Positions 42,623 to 55,875 of a stretch of 64,000 nucleotides of DNA are shown piece after piece. The position numbers and the translations under genes were made by a program. The stretch lies in assembly GCF_900187295.1 (NCBI RefSeq), contig NZ_LT906473.1, positions 248,001 through 312,000 of the forward strand. Reading direction: 5' to 3'. Within the stretch, counting starts at the first letter, position 1. Each line of letters begins with the position of its first letter. Origin of the DNA: Corynebacterium cystitidis (GTDB taxonomy: Bacteria; Actinomycetota; Actinomycetes; Mycobacteriales; Mycobacteriaceae). Below the pieces are notes generated by a model, which saw only the letters and a list, made by a program, of their open reading frames with translations, made no database searches and was not told the origin of the DNA.

Positions 42623-42695
42623 GGCCAGATAGCTCAGTCGGTAGAGCACACGCCTGAAAAGTGTGGGGTCGCCGGTTCGATCCCGGCTCTGGCCA
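42623..42695 (+). tRNA. tRNA-Phe (GAA)
   Basis: Acceptor GGCCAGA/TCTGGCC, anticodon loop CTGAAAA giving GAA, T-stem GCCGG/CCGGC. It is last in the Glu-Asp-Asp-Phe cluster and is followed by a strong hairpin. Confidence 0.95.
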
Positions 42696-42704
42696 CAAAA
42701 AGAT

Positions 42705-42735
42705 AGGCCCCCCTTACCCCCGGTAAGGGGGGCCT
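42705..42735 (+). terminator. Hairpin after the tRNA cluster
   Basis: A perfect 14-bp stem, AGGCCCCCCTTACC (42705-42718) with GGTAAGGGGGGCCT (42722-42735), and a 3-nt loop. There is no T-run, but the stem is very stable and well placed. Confidence 0.7.
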
Positions 42736-42834
42736 GCGTATGTTGATGCGCCGCGAGCGGAATACTGTTGGTACACCGCAGAGCAATCTGCGTGCGTTCT
42801 GTTAGCCGTGAGGGGCATCGACAAGGAGGCCATC

Positions 42835-43146
42835 ATGTCCGTTCAACCAGAGATTGTTCATCAGCCCGGAAAGAACCGGTATGTGCTCAACGTACACGGG
42901 CGCGAGGCCGGGTACGCAACGTACAGTGACGTTGCCGCCGCTGGCCAGCAGGTGCGCGACTTCGATTATGTTGTTGTCGACGATGCGTACCGTGGTCACC
43001 GACTATCTATTCCGCTAATTCAGGAGGCGCTCGATGATACTAGGGCGGAAGGGCTGAAAATTCGCACCACATGCAGTGCAGTAGAGCGTTTTCTCGCAAA
43101 AAACGAGGCCTATCAAGACCTCGTTGTAAATGATCTAAATGACTAG
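42835..43146 (+). CDS. Small GNAT-type N-acetyltransferase (Gcn5-like)
   Basis: The 103-residue protein is of the short YidJ/YjdJ-like Gcn5 group: it has the central VVDDAYRGHRLSIPLIQEAL acetyl-CoA-loop segment in a compact form and ends with a CSAVERFLAKN segment. ATG 42835 has AGGAGG 6 bases upstream and is preferred over a start at 42808. It stands alone between the tRNA cluster and convergent cysE. Substrates of this short group are mostly unknown. Confidence 0.85.
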   Translation: MSVQPEIVHQPGKNRYVLNVHGREAGYATYSDVAAAGQQVRDFDYVVVDDAYRGHRLSIPLIQEALDDTRAEGLKIRTTCSAVERFLAKNEAYQDLVVNDLND

Positions 43147-43170
43147 TGCTGCCATGACCGCAGGGCCAAT

Positions 43171-43740
43171 CTAGATGATGTAGTTGCCTGGATCGACCAA
43201 TGGTTCGTTTTCATCCTTCTTCCGCGGCCGATTCTTCGCCGGGATGCCAATCGCAATGTGGTGCGGAGGAACATCCTTTGTCACTACAGCGTTCGCTCCC
43301 ACGGCAGAGCCTTCACCGATCACGATTGGGCCTAAAATCTTCGCACCAGCGCCCACCGTCACTCCATCCTCCAGGGTGGGATGCCGCTTCGTTTGAGTAA
43401 GCACCTGGCCACCTAAGGTGACCCCGTGGTACAGCATGACATCGTCGCCGATCTCGGCTGTTTCCCCAATCACTATGCCCATGCCATGGTCGATGAAGAA
43501 GCGCCGACCGATAGTGGCGCCGGGATGAATCTCAATTCCTGTGAGCCACCGATTAATCTGCGCCAGGATGCGCGCGAGACTCTTAAAATTTCGGGTCCAC
43601 AGGCCGTGGCAGGCGCGGTGCAACCAGATCGCGTGGAGCCCAGAGTACACAATGGCGTTCTCCACGTCGCCACGTGCAGCAGGGTCGTGCAGCTTCGCGT
43701 TGGCGAGGTCCTCGCGGATCATTTTCAGCACCTTAATCAT
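43171..43740 (-). CDS. cysE: Serine O-acetyltransferase
   Basis: CysE makes O-acetylserine from serine and acetyl-CoA, the sulfide acceptor for cysteine. The 189-residue protein has the short N-terminal helical part ([21 protein letters not shown]), the left-handed beta-helix hexapeptide repeats ([20 protein letters not shown]) with the catalytic His in IDHGMG, and [12 protein letters not shown]. It is the short bacterial type without the long N-terminal domain of E. coli. The start is ATG 43740, or 43722, which has AAGGTG upstream. It follows cysK on the same strand after a hairpin, so both serve cysteine synthesis. Confidence 0.95.
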   Translation of the reverse strand: MIKVLKMIREDLANAKLHDPAARGDVENAIVYSGLHAIWLHRACHGLWTRNFKSLARILAQINRWLTGIEIHPGATIGRRFFIDHGMGIVIGETAEIGDDVMLYHGVTLGGQVLTQTKRHPTLEDGVTVGAGAKILGPIVIGEGSAVGANAVVTKDVPPHHIAIGIPAKNRPRKKDENEPLVDPGNYII

Positions 43741-43805
43741 GAGGTCACAGTGTAGCAGCGACAAACATTTTAACCTTCAACAGTTAGGGTTTTTATTCGC
43801 GCTTA

Positions 43806-43850
43806 ACGACGAGGGCCCCGGCAGCGAAGTGCCGGGGCCCTGATCGTCGT
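43806..43850 (-). terminator. Hairpin between cysK and cysE
   Basis: AGGGCCCCGGCA (43812-43823) pairs perfectly with TGCCGGGGCCCT (43830-43841), extended by ACGACG/CGTCGT outer arms. No T-run follows leftward, so it may act as an attenuating or RNA-stabilising hairpin between the two genes. Confidence 0.55.
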
Positions 43851-43861
43851 AAAGCGAAAAA

Positions 43862-44797
43862 CTAGTCGCGGATGTCCTCGTAGAGGATCGTGGAGACGTA
43901 ACGCTCGCCGAAATCAGGGATGATGACCACGATGGTCTTGTCCTTATTTTCCTCGCGAGAAGCAACCTCCAGTGCAGCCTTGACGTTGGCGCCTGCGGAA
44001 ATGCCGCCGAGGACAGCATCCTTGACCGCCAGCTCGCGGGACGTCGCTACTGCATCTTCGTTGGAGACGGTGAGGATCTCGTCTACAACGGTGCGATCAT
44101 AAGTGCCCGGAATGAAGTTAGCGCCGAGGCCCTGGATCTTGTGTGGGCCAGCCTTGCCCTCTGACAACAGAGGGGAAGCTGCGGGCTCGACAGCGACAGT
44201 CTTAACCTCCGCGTTCTGCTCCTTGAGGTACTTGCCGGCACCGGAGATGGTGCCACCGGTGCCCACGCCAGCTACGAGAATATCAACCTTGCCGTCAGTG
44301 TCATTCCAGATCTCAGGGCCGGTGGTTTCGTAATGGATCTTCGGGTTCGCCTCGTTCTCAAACTGAGACGCAAGTATTGCGTTTTCGGTGGATTCGACGA
44401 TCTCATTGGCCTTGTCCACGGCGCCCTGCATGCCAGCGGAACCTGGGGTGAGAACAATCTCTGCGCCGAATGCGCGCAGAACAACTCGACGCTCATTAGA
44501 CATGGTCTCAGGCATGGTCAGGATAACCTTGTAACCACGAGCGGCACCTGCGAGCGCCAGAGCGATACCGGTATTGCCGGACGTACCCTCGACGATGGTT
44601 CCGCCTGGCTTCAACTGGCCGGAAGCCTCGGCCGCGTCGATAATCGCCTTACCGATGCGGTCTTTTACCGAGTTGGCGGGGTTGAAGAACTCCAACTTGC
44701 CCAGCACGCGTGCACCGGTGCCTTCAGAGATCCCCTTCAGCTCTACCAGTGGGGTGTTGCCGATGGTCTCTAGAACGTTGTTGTACACCTTTGCCAT
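43862..44797 (-). CDS. cysK: O-acetylserine sulfhydrylase A
   Basis: CysK joins sulfide and O-acetylserine to form cysteine, using PLP. The 311-residue protein has TIGNTPLVELKGI, the PLP lysine in NPANSVKDRIGK (about residue 44), the substrate loop EGTSGNTGIALA and phosphate-binding GVGTGGTISGAGKYL. AGGAG lies upstream of ATG 44797. It is transcribed towards cysE. A candidate McbR site overlaps its promoter, matching known McbR control of cysK in C. glutamicum. The C-terminal YEDIRD is likely the CysE-interacting region, though that depends on the very last residues. Confidence 0.97.
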   Translation of the reverse strand: MAKVYNNVLETIGNTPLVELKGISEGTGARVLGKLEFFNPANSVKDRIGKAIIDAAEASGQLKPGGTIVEGTSGNTGIALALAGAARGYKVILTMPETMSNERRVVLRAFGAEIVLTPGSAGMQGAVDKANEIVESTENAILASQFENEANPKIHYETTGPEIWNDTDGKVDILVAGVGTGGTISGAGKYLKEQNAEVKTVAVEPAASPLLSEGKAGPHKIQGLGANFIPGTYDRTVVDEILTVSNEDAVATSRELAVKDAVLGGISAGANVKAALEVASREENKDKTIVVIIPDFGERYVSTILYEDIRD

Positions 44798-44930
44798 AAA
44801 TGTATGTCTCCTTTTTGCTCAGCAAGTTTTATCAAATGGCTTTTGCGTCTCCGTACGCATACCTTCCACGGTTTGCGCTAGTGCAGCCGTCGGCTGCGGG
44901 ACGTCTGGGGATCACTGTACACGCCCGATC

Positions 44931-44946
44931 TAGACAAAGTGGTATA
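44931..44946 (-). promoter_or_regulatory. Candidate McbR box in the cysK promoter
   Basis: TAGAC-AAAGTG-GTATA differs by one base from the McbR consensus TAGAC-N6-GTCTA. It abuts the minus-strand -10 TATAAT (44951-44946), covering the expected transcription start, a repressor position. McbR represses sulfur genes including cysK in C. glutamicum. Seen motif, inferred role. Confidence 0.65.
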
Positions 44947-44993
44947 TTATATGCAGACCAAAGTGTTTGAGCAGGTGATCGCCGATTTCTGTT

Positions 44994-45024
44994 TGGGGGT
45001 GAGTGGGGGTGGGCAGGTTGGGGT
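44994..45024 (+). promoter_or_regulatory. G-tract motifs upstream of ramA
   Basis: TGGGGGT occurs at 44994-45000 and 45004-45010, and TGGGGT at 45019-45024. C. glutamicum RamA binds such tracts (G4-6 flanked by T or C) and represses its own gene. Autoregulation is inferred. Confidence 0.45.
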
Positions 45025-45203
45025 GGTCCATTTCTACCCTTTGTTAGGGTGCCGGATATCATGCCGCGCGCAAAGAAGCTATTAAAGCTAGTTTCTTCCT
45101 CCCCCCAATTCAGGGTATGATGCTTGGATAGCAGACATCGAACCGTGCGTGGCTGCCCCCAGGGCGGGACACACGGACGGGGTAGTACTCGACAGGAGAT
45201 TTG

Positions 45204-46043
45204 ATGGATTCCCAACGGATCAAAGACGACGATGACGCCATCCGAGCAGCTCTAACGTCCTTGAAAACCGCGACTGGCATCCCGGTGACCATGTACGGCA
45301 CACTACTGGCCGATAATCGTCTGCAGATCACACAGTGGATTGGGTTGCGTACCCCTGCGCTTCAGAACCTCATTATTGATCAAGGTGTTGGCGTTGGAGG
45401 CCGCGTCGTCGCCATGCGTAGGGCGGTGGGTGTGTCTGATTACACGCGCGCCAACGTCATTTCCCATGAACATGATCGCGCTATTCAAGATGAAGGATTG
45501 CACTCGATCGTTGCGGTTCCAGTAATAGTACAGCGCGAAATTCGCGGTGTTCTTTACGTTGGTGTTCATTCGCCGGTGCGTTTGGGTGACAAGGTCATCG
45601 AGGAAGTGACGATGACTGCGCGCACACTCGAGCAAGATCTTGAAGTTAATTCTGCGTTGCGTCGTGCCGAAGGCGGGAAAGCCGGGGCTAAGACTGGGCG
45701 AGTGATGAATGGTGCAGAGTGGGAGCAGGTCCGCTCCACTCACTCGAAACTTCGCATGCTTGCCAATCGCGTCGAGGATGAGTCTCTCCGCAAGGAGCTG
45801 GAGCAGTTGTGTGATCAGATGGTCTCGCCAGTGCGCGTCAAACAGACCACCAAGCTGTCCGCTCGCGAACTGGACGTTCTTTCGTGTGTCGCCTTGGGCC
45901 ATACCAACGTCGAGGCTGCCGAAGAAATGGGTATTGGCGCAGAAACAGTAAAGTCCTATCTTCGTAGCGTGATGCGAAAGCTCGGCGCACATACCCGTTA
46001 TGAAGCTGTTAATGCTGCTCGACGCATTGGTGCCCTACCTTAA
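45204..46043 (+). CDS. ramA: RamA, LuxR-type regulator of acetate and carbon metabolism
   Basis: RamA is a global activator of acetate, ethanol, sugar-uptake and cell-wall genes in corynebacteria. The 279-residue protein begins MDSQRIKDDDDAIRAALTSL, has a GAF-like sensor part (about 20-150; GVGVGGRVVAMRRAVGV) and a C-terminal LuxR HTH from SARELDVLSCVALGHTNVEA to VKSYLRSVMRKLGAHTRYEA. It closely resembles C. glutamicum RamA as I recall it. ATG 45204 has AGGAG 6 bases upstream. The G-tracts upstream suggest self-control. It is followed by murA after 24 bp. Confidence 0.96.
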   Translation: MDSQRIKDDDDAIRAALTSLKTATGIPVTMYGTLLADNRLQITQWIGLRTPALQNLIIDQGVGVGGRVVAMRRAVGVSDYTRANVISHEHDRAIQDEGLHSIVAVPVIVQREIRGVLYVGVHSPVRLGDKVIEEVTMTARTLEQDLEVNSALRRAEGGKAGAKTGRVMNGAEWEQVRSTHSKLRMLANRVEDESLRKELEQLCDQMVSPVRVKQTTKLSARELDVLSCVALGHTNVEAAEEMGIGAETVKSYLRSVMRKLGAHTRYEAVNAARRIGALP

Positions 46044-46067
46044 GGATCCTTGGGTAGTCTAGGGGAT

Positions 46068-47324
46068 GTGAAAGATCGTTTTCTTGTGACAGGTGGGGCC
46101 CGACTGCAGGGTTCTGTAACCGTCGATGGCGCTAAAAACAGTGTGTTAAAGCTGATGGCGGCAGCTCTCCTTGCCGAGGGCACGACCACTTTAACCAACT
46201 GCCCTGAAATTCTTGATGTCCCACTGATGAAGGACGTCCTCGAGGGGCTGGGGTGTTCGGTCACGATCGACGGAACGACGGTGAGCATAGTCACCCCCGC
46301 AGAACTTTCCTCTCGTGCGGATTTTGACGCTGTGCGACAATTCCGCGCTTCAGTATGCGTCCTTGGCCCGCTCACTGCGCGTTGCGGTGAGGCGATTGTG
46401 GCGCTTCCTGGTGGAGACGCTATCGGATCACGACCACTTGATATGCATCAGTCCGGGCTTGAGAAGTTGGGTGCAACTACCCATATTGAACATGGGGCTG
46501 TTGTCGCGCGGGCGTCTTCACTGGAAGGTGCAGAAATCACCTTGGATTTCCCTTCGGTGGGCGCAACCGAGAATATCCTTACGGCTGCGGTCCTGGCGAA
46601 CGGAACCACGGTGTTAGATAACGCTGCCCGTGAGCCGGAAATTGTTGATCTTTGTGAGATGCTCAACTCTATGGGGGCTCGGATCACTGGTGGTGGTACC
46701 TCGACGCTGACTATTGAGGGTGTGGACAAGCTTGGGCCAACGACGCACAGTGTGGTCGGTGACCGAATCGTGGCTGGTACATGGGCTTACGCCGCAGCGA
46801 TGACCCAAGGTGATATTACTGTTGGCGGTATCGCTCCGGGACATCTGCACCTTGCTTTGGAGAAATTGAAGACGGCGGGTGCCGATGTGGAAACCTACGA
46901 CAACGGTTTCCGAGTCAGCATGAATCACCGTCCGAAAGCGGTCGACTACCAGACATTGCCGTTCCCCGGTTTCCCGACAGATCTTCAACCCATGGCAATC
47001 GGTATCGCGTCTATTGCCGATGGTGTCTCAGTGATTACTGAGAATGTTTTCGAGTCACGTTTCCGCTTCGTTGACGAGATGTTGCGACTCGGTGCTGATG
47101 CTTCAGTCGATGGGCATCACGTAGTACTACGTGGCAACGACACCCTCTCCTCCACCGACGTGTGGGCTTCTGACATCCGTGCCGGCGCCGGTTTGGTGCT
47201 AGCCGGTTTGGTCGCCGATGGTGTTACGCGGGTTCATGATCTGTACCACATTGACCGTGGCTATCCGCGTTTCGTGGAGCGATTAAACGCACTAGGCGCA
47301 CAGGTCGAGCGCGAAACGGTTTAA
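46068..47324 (+). CDS. murA: UDP-N-acetylglucosamine enolpyruvyl transferase, Asp-type
   Basis: MurA moves enolpyruvate from PEP to UDP-GlcNAc, the first committed step of peptidoglycan. The 418-residue protein starts [14 protein letters not shown] (GTG 46068, AGGGG just upstream) and has [17 protein letters not shown] with the conserved Lys-Asn. The loop residue that is Cys115 in E. coli is Asp117 here ([13 protein letters not shown]), the form found in M. tuberculosis, which makes the enzyme insensitive to fosfomycin alkylation. The rest is complete, ending in [14 protein letters not shown]. It precedes the rRNA operon. Confidence 0.97.
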   Translation: MKDRFLVTGGARLQGSVTVDGAKNSVLKLMAAALLAEGTTTLTNCPEILDVPLMKDVLEGLGCSVTIDGTTVSIVTPAELSSRADFDAVRQFRASVCVLGPLTARCGEAIVALPGGDAIGSRPLDMHQSGLEKLGATTHIEHGAVVARASSLEGAEITLDFPSVGATENILTAAVLANGTTVLDNAAREPEIVDLCEMLNSMGARITGGGTSTLTIEGVDKLGPTTHSVVGDRIVAGTWAYAAAMTQGDITVGGIAPGHLHLALEKLKTAGADVETYDNGFRVSMNHRPKAVDYQTLPFPGFPTDLQPMAIGIASIADGVSVITENVFESRFRFVDEMLRLGADASVDGHHVVLRGNDTLSSTDVWASDIRAGAGLVLAGLVADGVTRVHDLYHIDRGYPRFVERLNALGAQVERETV

Positions 47325-47522
47325 CACGCTTGACGACGATCGGTTGTGAGATTGTTGGTTGTGGTTTTGTGGTGTGGCCTGGTGGTTTGGTGTTTGTGGT
47401 GGGGTGTGTGTAGGTTTGTTGGTGTCAGCGTGACCGACAGCGCCCTGCTTCGTGTGAAGTGTGTTGGTGGTGAGGGAAATTATCGTTGATGTTAATTTTT
47501 TGTTTCATGTTGTGTGGCTGAT

Positions 47523-47551
47523 TTGACTTGTGTTGGGTTGGTTACTAGTGT
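47523..47551 (+). promoter_or_regulatory. rrn promoter
   Basis: TTGACT (47523-47528), a 17-bp spacer and TAGTGT (47546-47551) lie about 500 bp upstream of 16S. It is the best sigma-A-type match in the leader; other rrn promoters may lie upstream. Confidence 0.6.
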
Positions 47552-47607
47552 GGGACGGGCTGCCTGATGCTGGGTTAACGTGTGGTTAACGTGGTTGTTG
47601 GGTGTGC

Positions 47608-47625
47608 GTGTGTTGTGTGAGAACT
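47608..47625 (+). promoter_or_regulatory. BoxA-like antitermination block before 16S
   Basis: GTGTGTTGTGTGAGAACT occurs here and again exactly at 49844-49861 before 23S, each followed by two variable bases and ATAGTG. Mycobacterial rrn leaders carry a like block (TGTTGTTTGAGAACT) tied to antitermination and processing. Confidence 0.6.
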
Positions 47626-48045
47626 CGATAGTGTGCCAATGTACTTTTTGTTTGTGTGTTGGTGTGTGCCTTGTGGTGCTTGCGTGGTTTGTTGTTTGTT
47701 GTGGCGTGTGGGTTTGTTCTTGTGTGTCGTGATGAGCGTAGCGAATTGCGTGGGTGTGTGCCGGTCGCCATGGATTGTCCGTAGGTTTGTGGTGGTTTGT
47801 TTTTTCGGTGCAGGAAGCAAGTGTGCATGTTGATGTGCATTCGATTGGTAGATGAACCGTTTTGTGGTTTGTTTATTTTTTGTGCTGACCCCCTTTTTTG
47901 TGCCCTTTGTTGGGTTGGGGGTTGGTGTGTTTTTTGTAATTCTTTTTTTGTGGACAACGAGTGGTTTTTTGCTGGTTGTTTGTTTTTGGTTGGGTTTGGG
48001 CTTTTCACGGCCTGAATGATTTCGATGATTTCTTTTGGAATTGTT

Positions 48046-52988
<4,943 letters not shown>

Positions 52989-53233
52989 CAAACACCCAGG
53001 GATATGACATAGAGTGTTGTTGGGTGGTTGAAGCGAAACACAAAAAGCATCATTGTGGTGCTTGCGTCTACTATGCAGTGTCTGACACAGCACACATACA
53101 TGTGTGTGAGTCATATATATAAGTCAATATTGGTCTACTGGTCACTGTGTTGAGGTGATCCTGATCGACATACATACACTATCCCCCCACTGTTTGGGTG
53201 GGGAGTACTGGTGTGGGATGCCCTTTATGGTGT

Positions 53234-53350
53234 GTCGGTGGTAGATAGCGGCGGGGAAACGCCCGGTCCCATTCCGAACCCGGAAGCTAAGCCCGCCCGC
53301 GCTGATGGTACTGCATCCGGGAGGATGTGGGAGAGTAAGACACCGCCGAC
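53234..53350 (+). rRNA. rrf: 5S ribosomal RNA
   Basis: Contains CGCCCGGTCCCATTCCGAAC and GGAAGCTAAGCCC, with end pairing GTCGG/CCGAC. About 117 nt. It follows 23S by about 245 bp of AT-rich spacer. Confidence 0.95.
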
Positions 53351-53378
53351 CTAAAAACTAGATATAGCAACAAAATAC

Positions 53379-53445
53379 AAAGCACCCGGAGTGCGCCAAC
53401 CCCTCACCAAAAGAGGGCAGGCGCACACCGGGTGCTTTATTCATC
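53379..53445 (+). terminator. rrn operon terminator
   Basis: AAAGCACCCGG (53379-53389) pairs with CCGGGTGCTTT (53428-53438), then an A-A mismatch and a GTGCGCC/GGCGCAC inner stem, ending in TTTATTC. A strong terminator 28 bp after 5S. Confidence 0.92.
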
Positions 53446-53502
53446 TTAGGATTGCTACCAGGTCATTCATCTTGCGGGTGGCGATACCTTTTGCAAACGA
53501 AT

Positions 53503-53621
53503 TCATACTTTCGTTAGGACGCTTTCGGTTTTGAGTACGTCACTGTCTTCGGCGGCATCACCCCCCCGCATCATTTTCTTAACAGGGACGGAAATAAGCC
53601 ATACCGAAGCCAGCGACTAGT
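53503..53621 (-). pseudogene. Possible C-terminal remnant of a membrane protein
   Basis: Read leftward, LASVWLISVPVKKMMRGGDA followed by EDSDVLKTESVLTKV and a stop looks like the last membrane helix and cytoplasmic tail of a transporter, with no start or upstream part. The TGA overlaps an ATG that opens a 21-codon frame. It is weak evidence, but consistent with debris beside the rRNA operon. Confidence 0.3.
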
Positions 53622-53734
53622 TCCACTGTCCTTCCAGAACAAGGGGAACGGAAACAAACTTAACCCGCCCAAACAGGGGACGGGCTATGAATCTTCGGCG
53701 CCCTAGGGTGAAACTGCTAACGACGTAATGGGCA

Positions 53735-55197
53735 ATGGGTACACCGATGCCAAATTCCGGCCTCGGACTTTCCGTGTCCGCAACGTTGGTTCCTATTCTC
53801 GTCGGCACGCTCGTGACCGTGATTTCTGCCTGGGCTCCGGCACGGCGCGCAGGCCAGGTTGAGCCGGTCGAGGCGATGCGCTCAAACGAAGCAGCCAGCC
53901 CGCAGCCACTTGTAGCATGCACGATTATTTGGCTAGTCATGATCGGTGCGGGGATCGCCACCGCTGGCTGGGCCGTGGCATGGGAGGAAGGCACCACGGG
54001 TAACCGGACCATCCTCGTAGGGGTGGGCACCTTGCTGGTGATCATCGGTTTCTTCCTGGCAGGTCCGGCGCTCTAATTACCGTTGGTACCACCGTTCAGA
54101 CGATTCATCGGGCTACCTTTTGGGGCCGTCGGCACGCTCGCTTCCACGAACACCATACGTAACCCGCGGCGCAGATCCGCGACAGCGTTCGCCTTGATGT
54201 TCGGCATTGCGCTGGTCACGGCGATCGGAATGCTGCGGCCACAAACGGGAGCGTTGCCTGTCCCAGCGGACGTGCCGGATGCGGTGTGCGATGTTGAGGG
54301 AGTGGATCAGACTGTGTTTTATGCGCGGTCACCCGTGGCCGTCGACGGTACATACTCGTTCCAGGCTGGTCCGCACAGCTTGACAGACGTCATGGGTGGT
54401 GACCCAGCGGAATTAGTCGATCTTGAGATGGCGGAAGGCTCGAGCGACTTGGCAGGCCACACCCTGATTTCTCCGCGTGAGCTTGCCGACGAGCACGGCT
54501 GGCAAGTCGGAGGCACAGTCGAACTCTCAGCACCGGGGATCTCGCAGGACACGATCGAACTAACGGTGGGCGGGATCTTCCAGCATTCCTCGGTTTTCCC
54601 CAAGTTCATCGTCTCCTACGACGCTGCCACAGAGTTGGTCCCACCACAGGCGAACACGATTTTAATGGTGGGTGTCAACGGCGATGGAACGGTGGAACAC
54701 GAGCAGCTTCGCGCGAACCTCGAAGACGCTGTGGAAGACCATTCGTAGTCCAGGTCCGCAATACTGAGAAGATGGCTGGTGAGGCCACAGTGGCGATCGA
54801 CCAGATGTTGTCCATCCTGTACGCGCTGCTGGCGTTGGCGGTGATCATCGCGATTCTGGGTATTGTGAACACCTTGACGTTGTCTGTGATTGAGCGCCGC
54901 CAGGAGATCGGCATGTTGCGCGCTGTGGGTACTCAGCTTGGCCAAATTCGCACCATGATCAGTTTGAAATCTGTCCAGATCGCGGTCTTTGGTGCGGTGG
55001 CAGGCATGGTCGTGGGGCTTGCGCTGGGTTGGGCATTCCTTACCGTGTTGGCGGACCAGGGCCTGGATACAATCGCCATTCCGTGGGGCTTGTTAGTCAC
55101 GATGCTGTTCGGTTCTGGGGTGGTCGGTGTGCGCGCCGCCCTGTGGCCGGCGCAGCGTGCTGCTAAAACCCCGTCGCTGGATGCGATCGCGGATTAG
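53735..55197 (+). pseudogene. FtsX-type ABC transporter permease, decayed
   Basis: Three pieces form one MacB/FtsX-like permease whose first half is gone. The first piece begins at the end of FtsX domain 1 (ISAWAPARRAGQVEPVEAMR). An in-frame TAA at 54074 breaks it, and reading resumes in the same frame (FIGLPFGAVGTLASTNTIRN). A frameshift near 54745 then moves the second FtsX domain (EMAGEATVAIDQMLSILYALL and VIERRQEIGMLRAVGTQLGQ) to another frame up to 55197. About 370 N-terminal residues and any partner ATPase are missing. It overlaps the crcB stop by 4 bp. A functional protein is very unlikely. Confidence 0.88.
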
Positions 55198-55550
55198 AAC
55201 GTGCCGGAGATACGCCCAGCCCACACGGTTCCACGGTGGGCGGCAATGATCCCGATAACCACCGTGGCGAGAACATAGCGCGTAAGCACCCGCCACTGTT
55301 TCGCCCGTGCCAGCCCGCCAATCTCTTTGGCCAGCGTGGACCAGGTGGATAACGCACCGGCGAATCCCGAGCCAAGGGCCAGTGGCACCAGACCGGGCCC
55401 GGATACCGCGATGCCTAACACCACCGCAGCGATCATATTTGCGGCGAAAGTGCCTACCCGAGCACGCGGAATCAAGCTGAGTGCCCAGCGCCCCATCCCG
55501 CCGAGAAAACCGCCGAGGCCAACTGCAAGGACTGCGTAGAGTATCTCCAT
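55194..55550 (-). CDS. crcB: CrcB/Fluc fluoride channel subunit
   Basis: Fluc proteins are dual-topology fluoride exporters. The 118-residue protein has GGFLGGMGRWAL, GTFAANMIAAVVLGIAV and the channel-lining GFAGALSTWSTLAKEIGGL, with four helices. Here two different crcB genes lie back to back, so the channel is likely a heterodimer. ATG 55550 directly follows the stop of the other copy. The GALSTWST segment deviates from the usual GGLTTFST, typical of the variable partner. Confidence 0.92.
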   Translation of the reverse strand: MEILYAVLAVGLGGFLGGMGRWALSLIPRARVGTFAANMIAAVVLGIAVSGPGLVPLALGSGFAGALSTWSTLAKEIGGLARAKQWRVLTRYVLATVVIGIIAAHRGTVWAGRISGTF

Positions 55551-55865
55551 CTACGCTCTCCTGCGCCACCAGTCGCCGGCCAACCATGCGCCTACGCAAG
55601 CAAGGAGCGTAACGACGACCAACCCCAAAGCGGTGCTTGCCGAGGAGGTGGCTGTGGCTAACGCAAACGCCGAAAAAGTAGTGAACCCGCCTAAAAATCC
55701 GGTGCCCCAAAACTTTCCGGGATTGCACAGGCCCATGAGGAAACACCCCACAATATTGATGAGGAGAACGGTGGGGATGTCGTCGTTAAGCACGCTCGAA
55801 AGCCCGAACCGGGCCAGGGCACCGAGTGCTGCGCCGACCCCAACGAGAAGTCCCTCTTTGATCAT
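55551..55865 (-). CDS. crcB: CrcB/Fluc fluoride channel subunit, second gene
   Basis: The 104-residue partner has GAALGALARFGLSSVL, LLINIVGCFLMGL and the classic GFLGGFTTFSAFALA with both phenylalanines that line the fluoride path. It is first in the two-gene operon. No fluoride riboswitch was recognised in the short gap before it; the symporter gene ends only 10 bp upstream. Confidence 0.93.
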   Translation of the reverse strand: MIKEGLLVGVGAALGALARFGLSSVLNDDIPTVLLINIVGCFLMGLCNPGKFWGTGFLGGFTTFSAFALATATSSASTALGLVVVTLLACVGAWLAGDWWRRRA

Positions 55866-55875
55866 CTACAAGATC

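Larger units (their letters stand above)
44798..45203. other. Divergent cysK-ramA regulatory region
   Basis: This 406-bp gap has no credible gene. It contains a cysK promoter with TATAAT on the minus strand (44951-44946), an McbR-like site, three G-tract RamA-like motifs and a TATGAT possible -10 for ramA at 45116-45121. Only the sites listed separately could be supported. Confidence 0.6.
47325..48045 (+). other. rRNA operon promoter and leader region
   Basis: 721 bp of strikingly T/G-rich sense strand without genes. It holds a promoter at 47523-47551 and an antitermination-like block at 47608. A 176-codon minus-strand frame here is a low-complexity shadow (Lys/Thr/His/Asn). The leader also probably contains the 16S processing stem, which I did not delimit. 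Confidence 0.75.
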
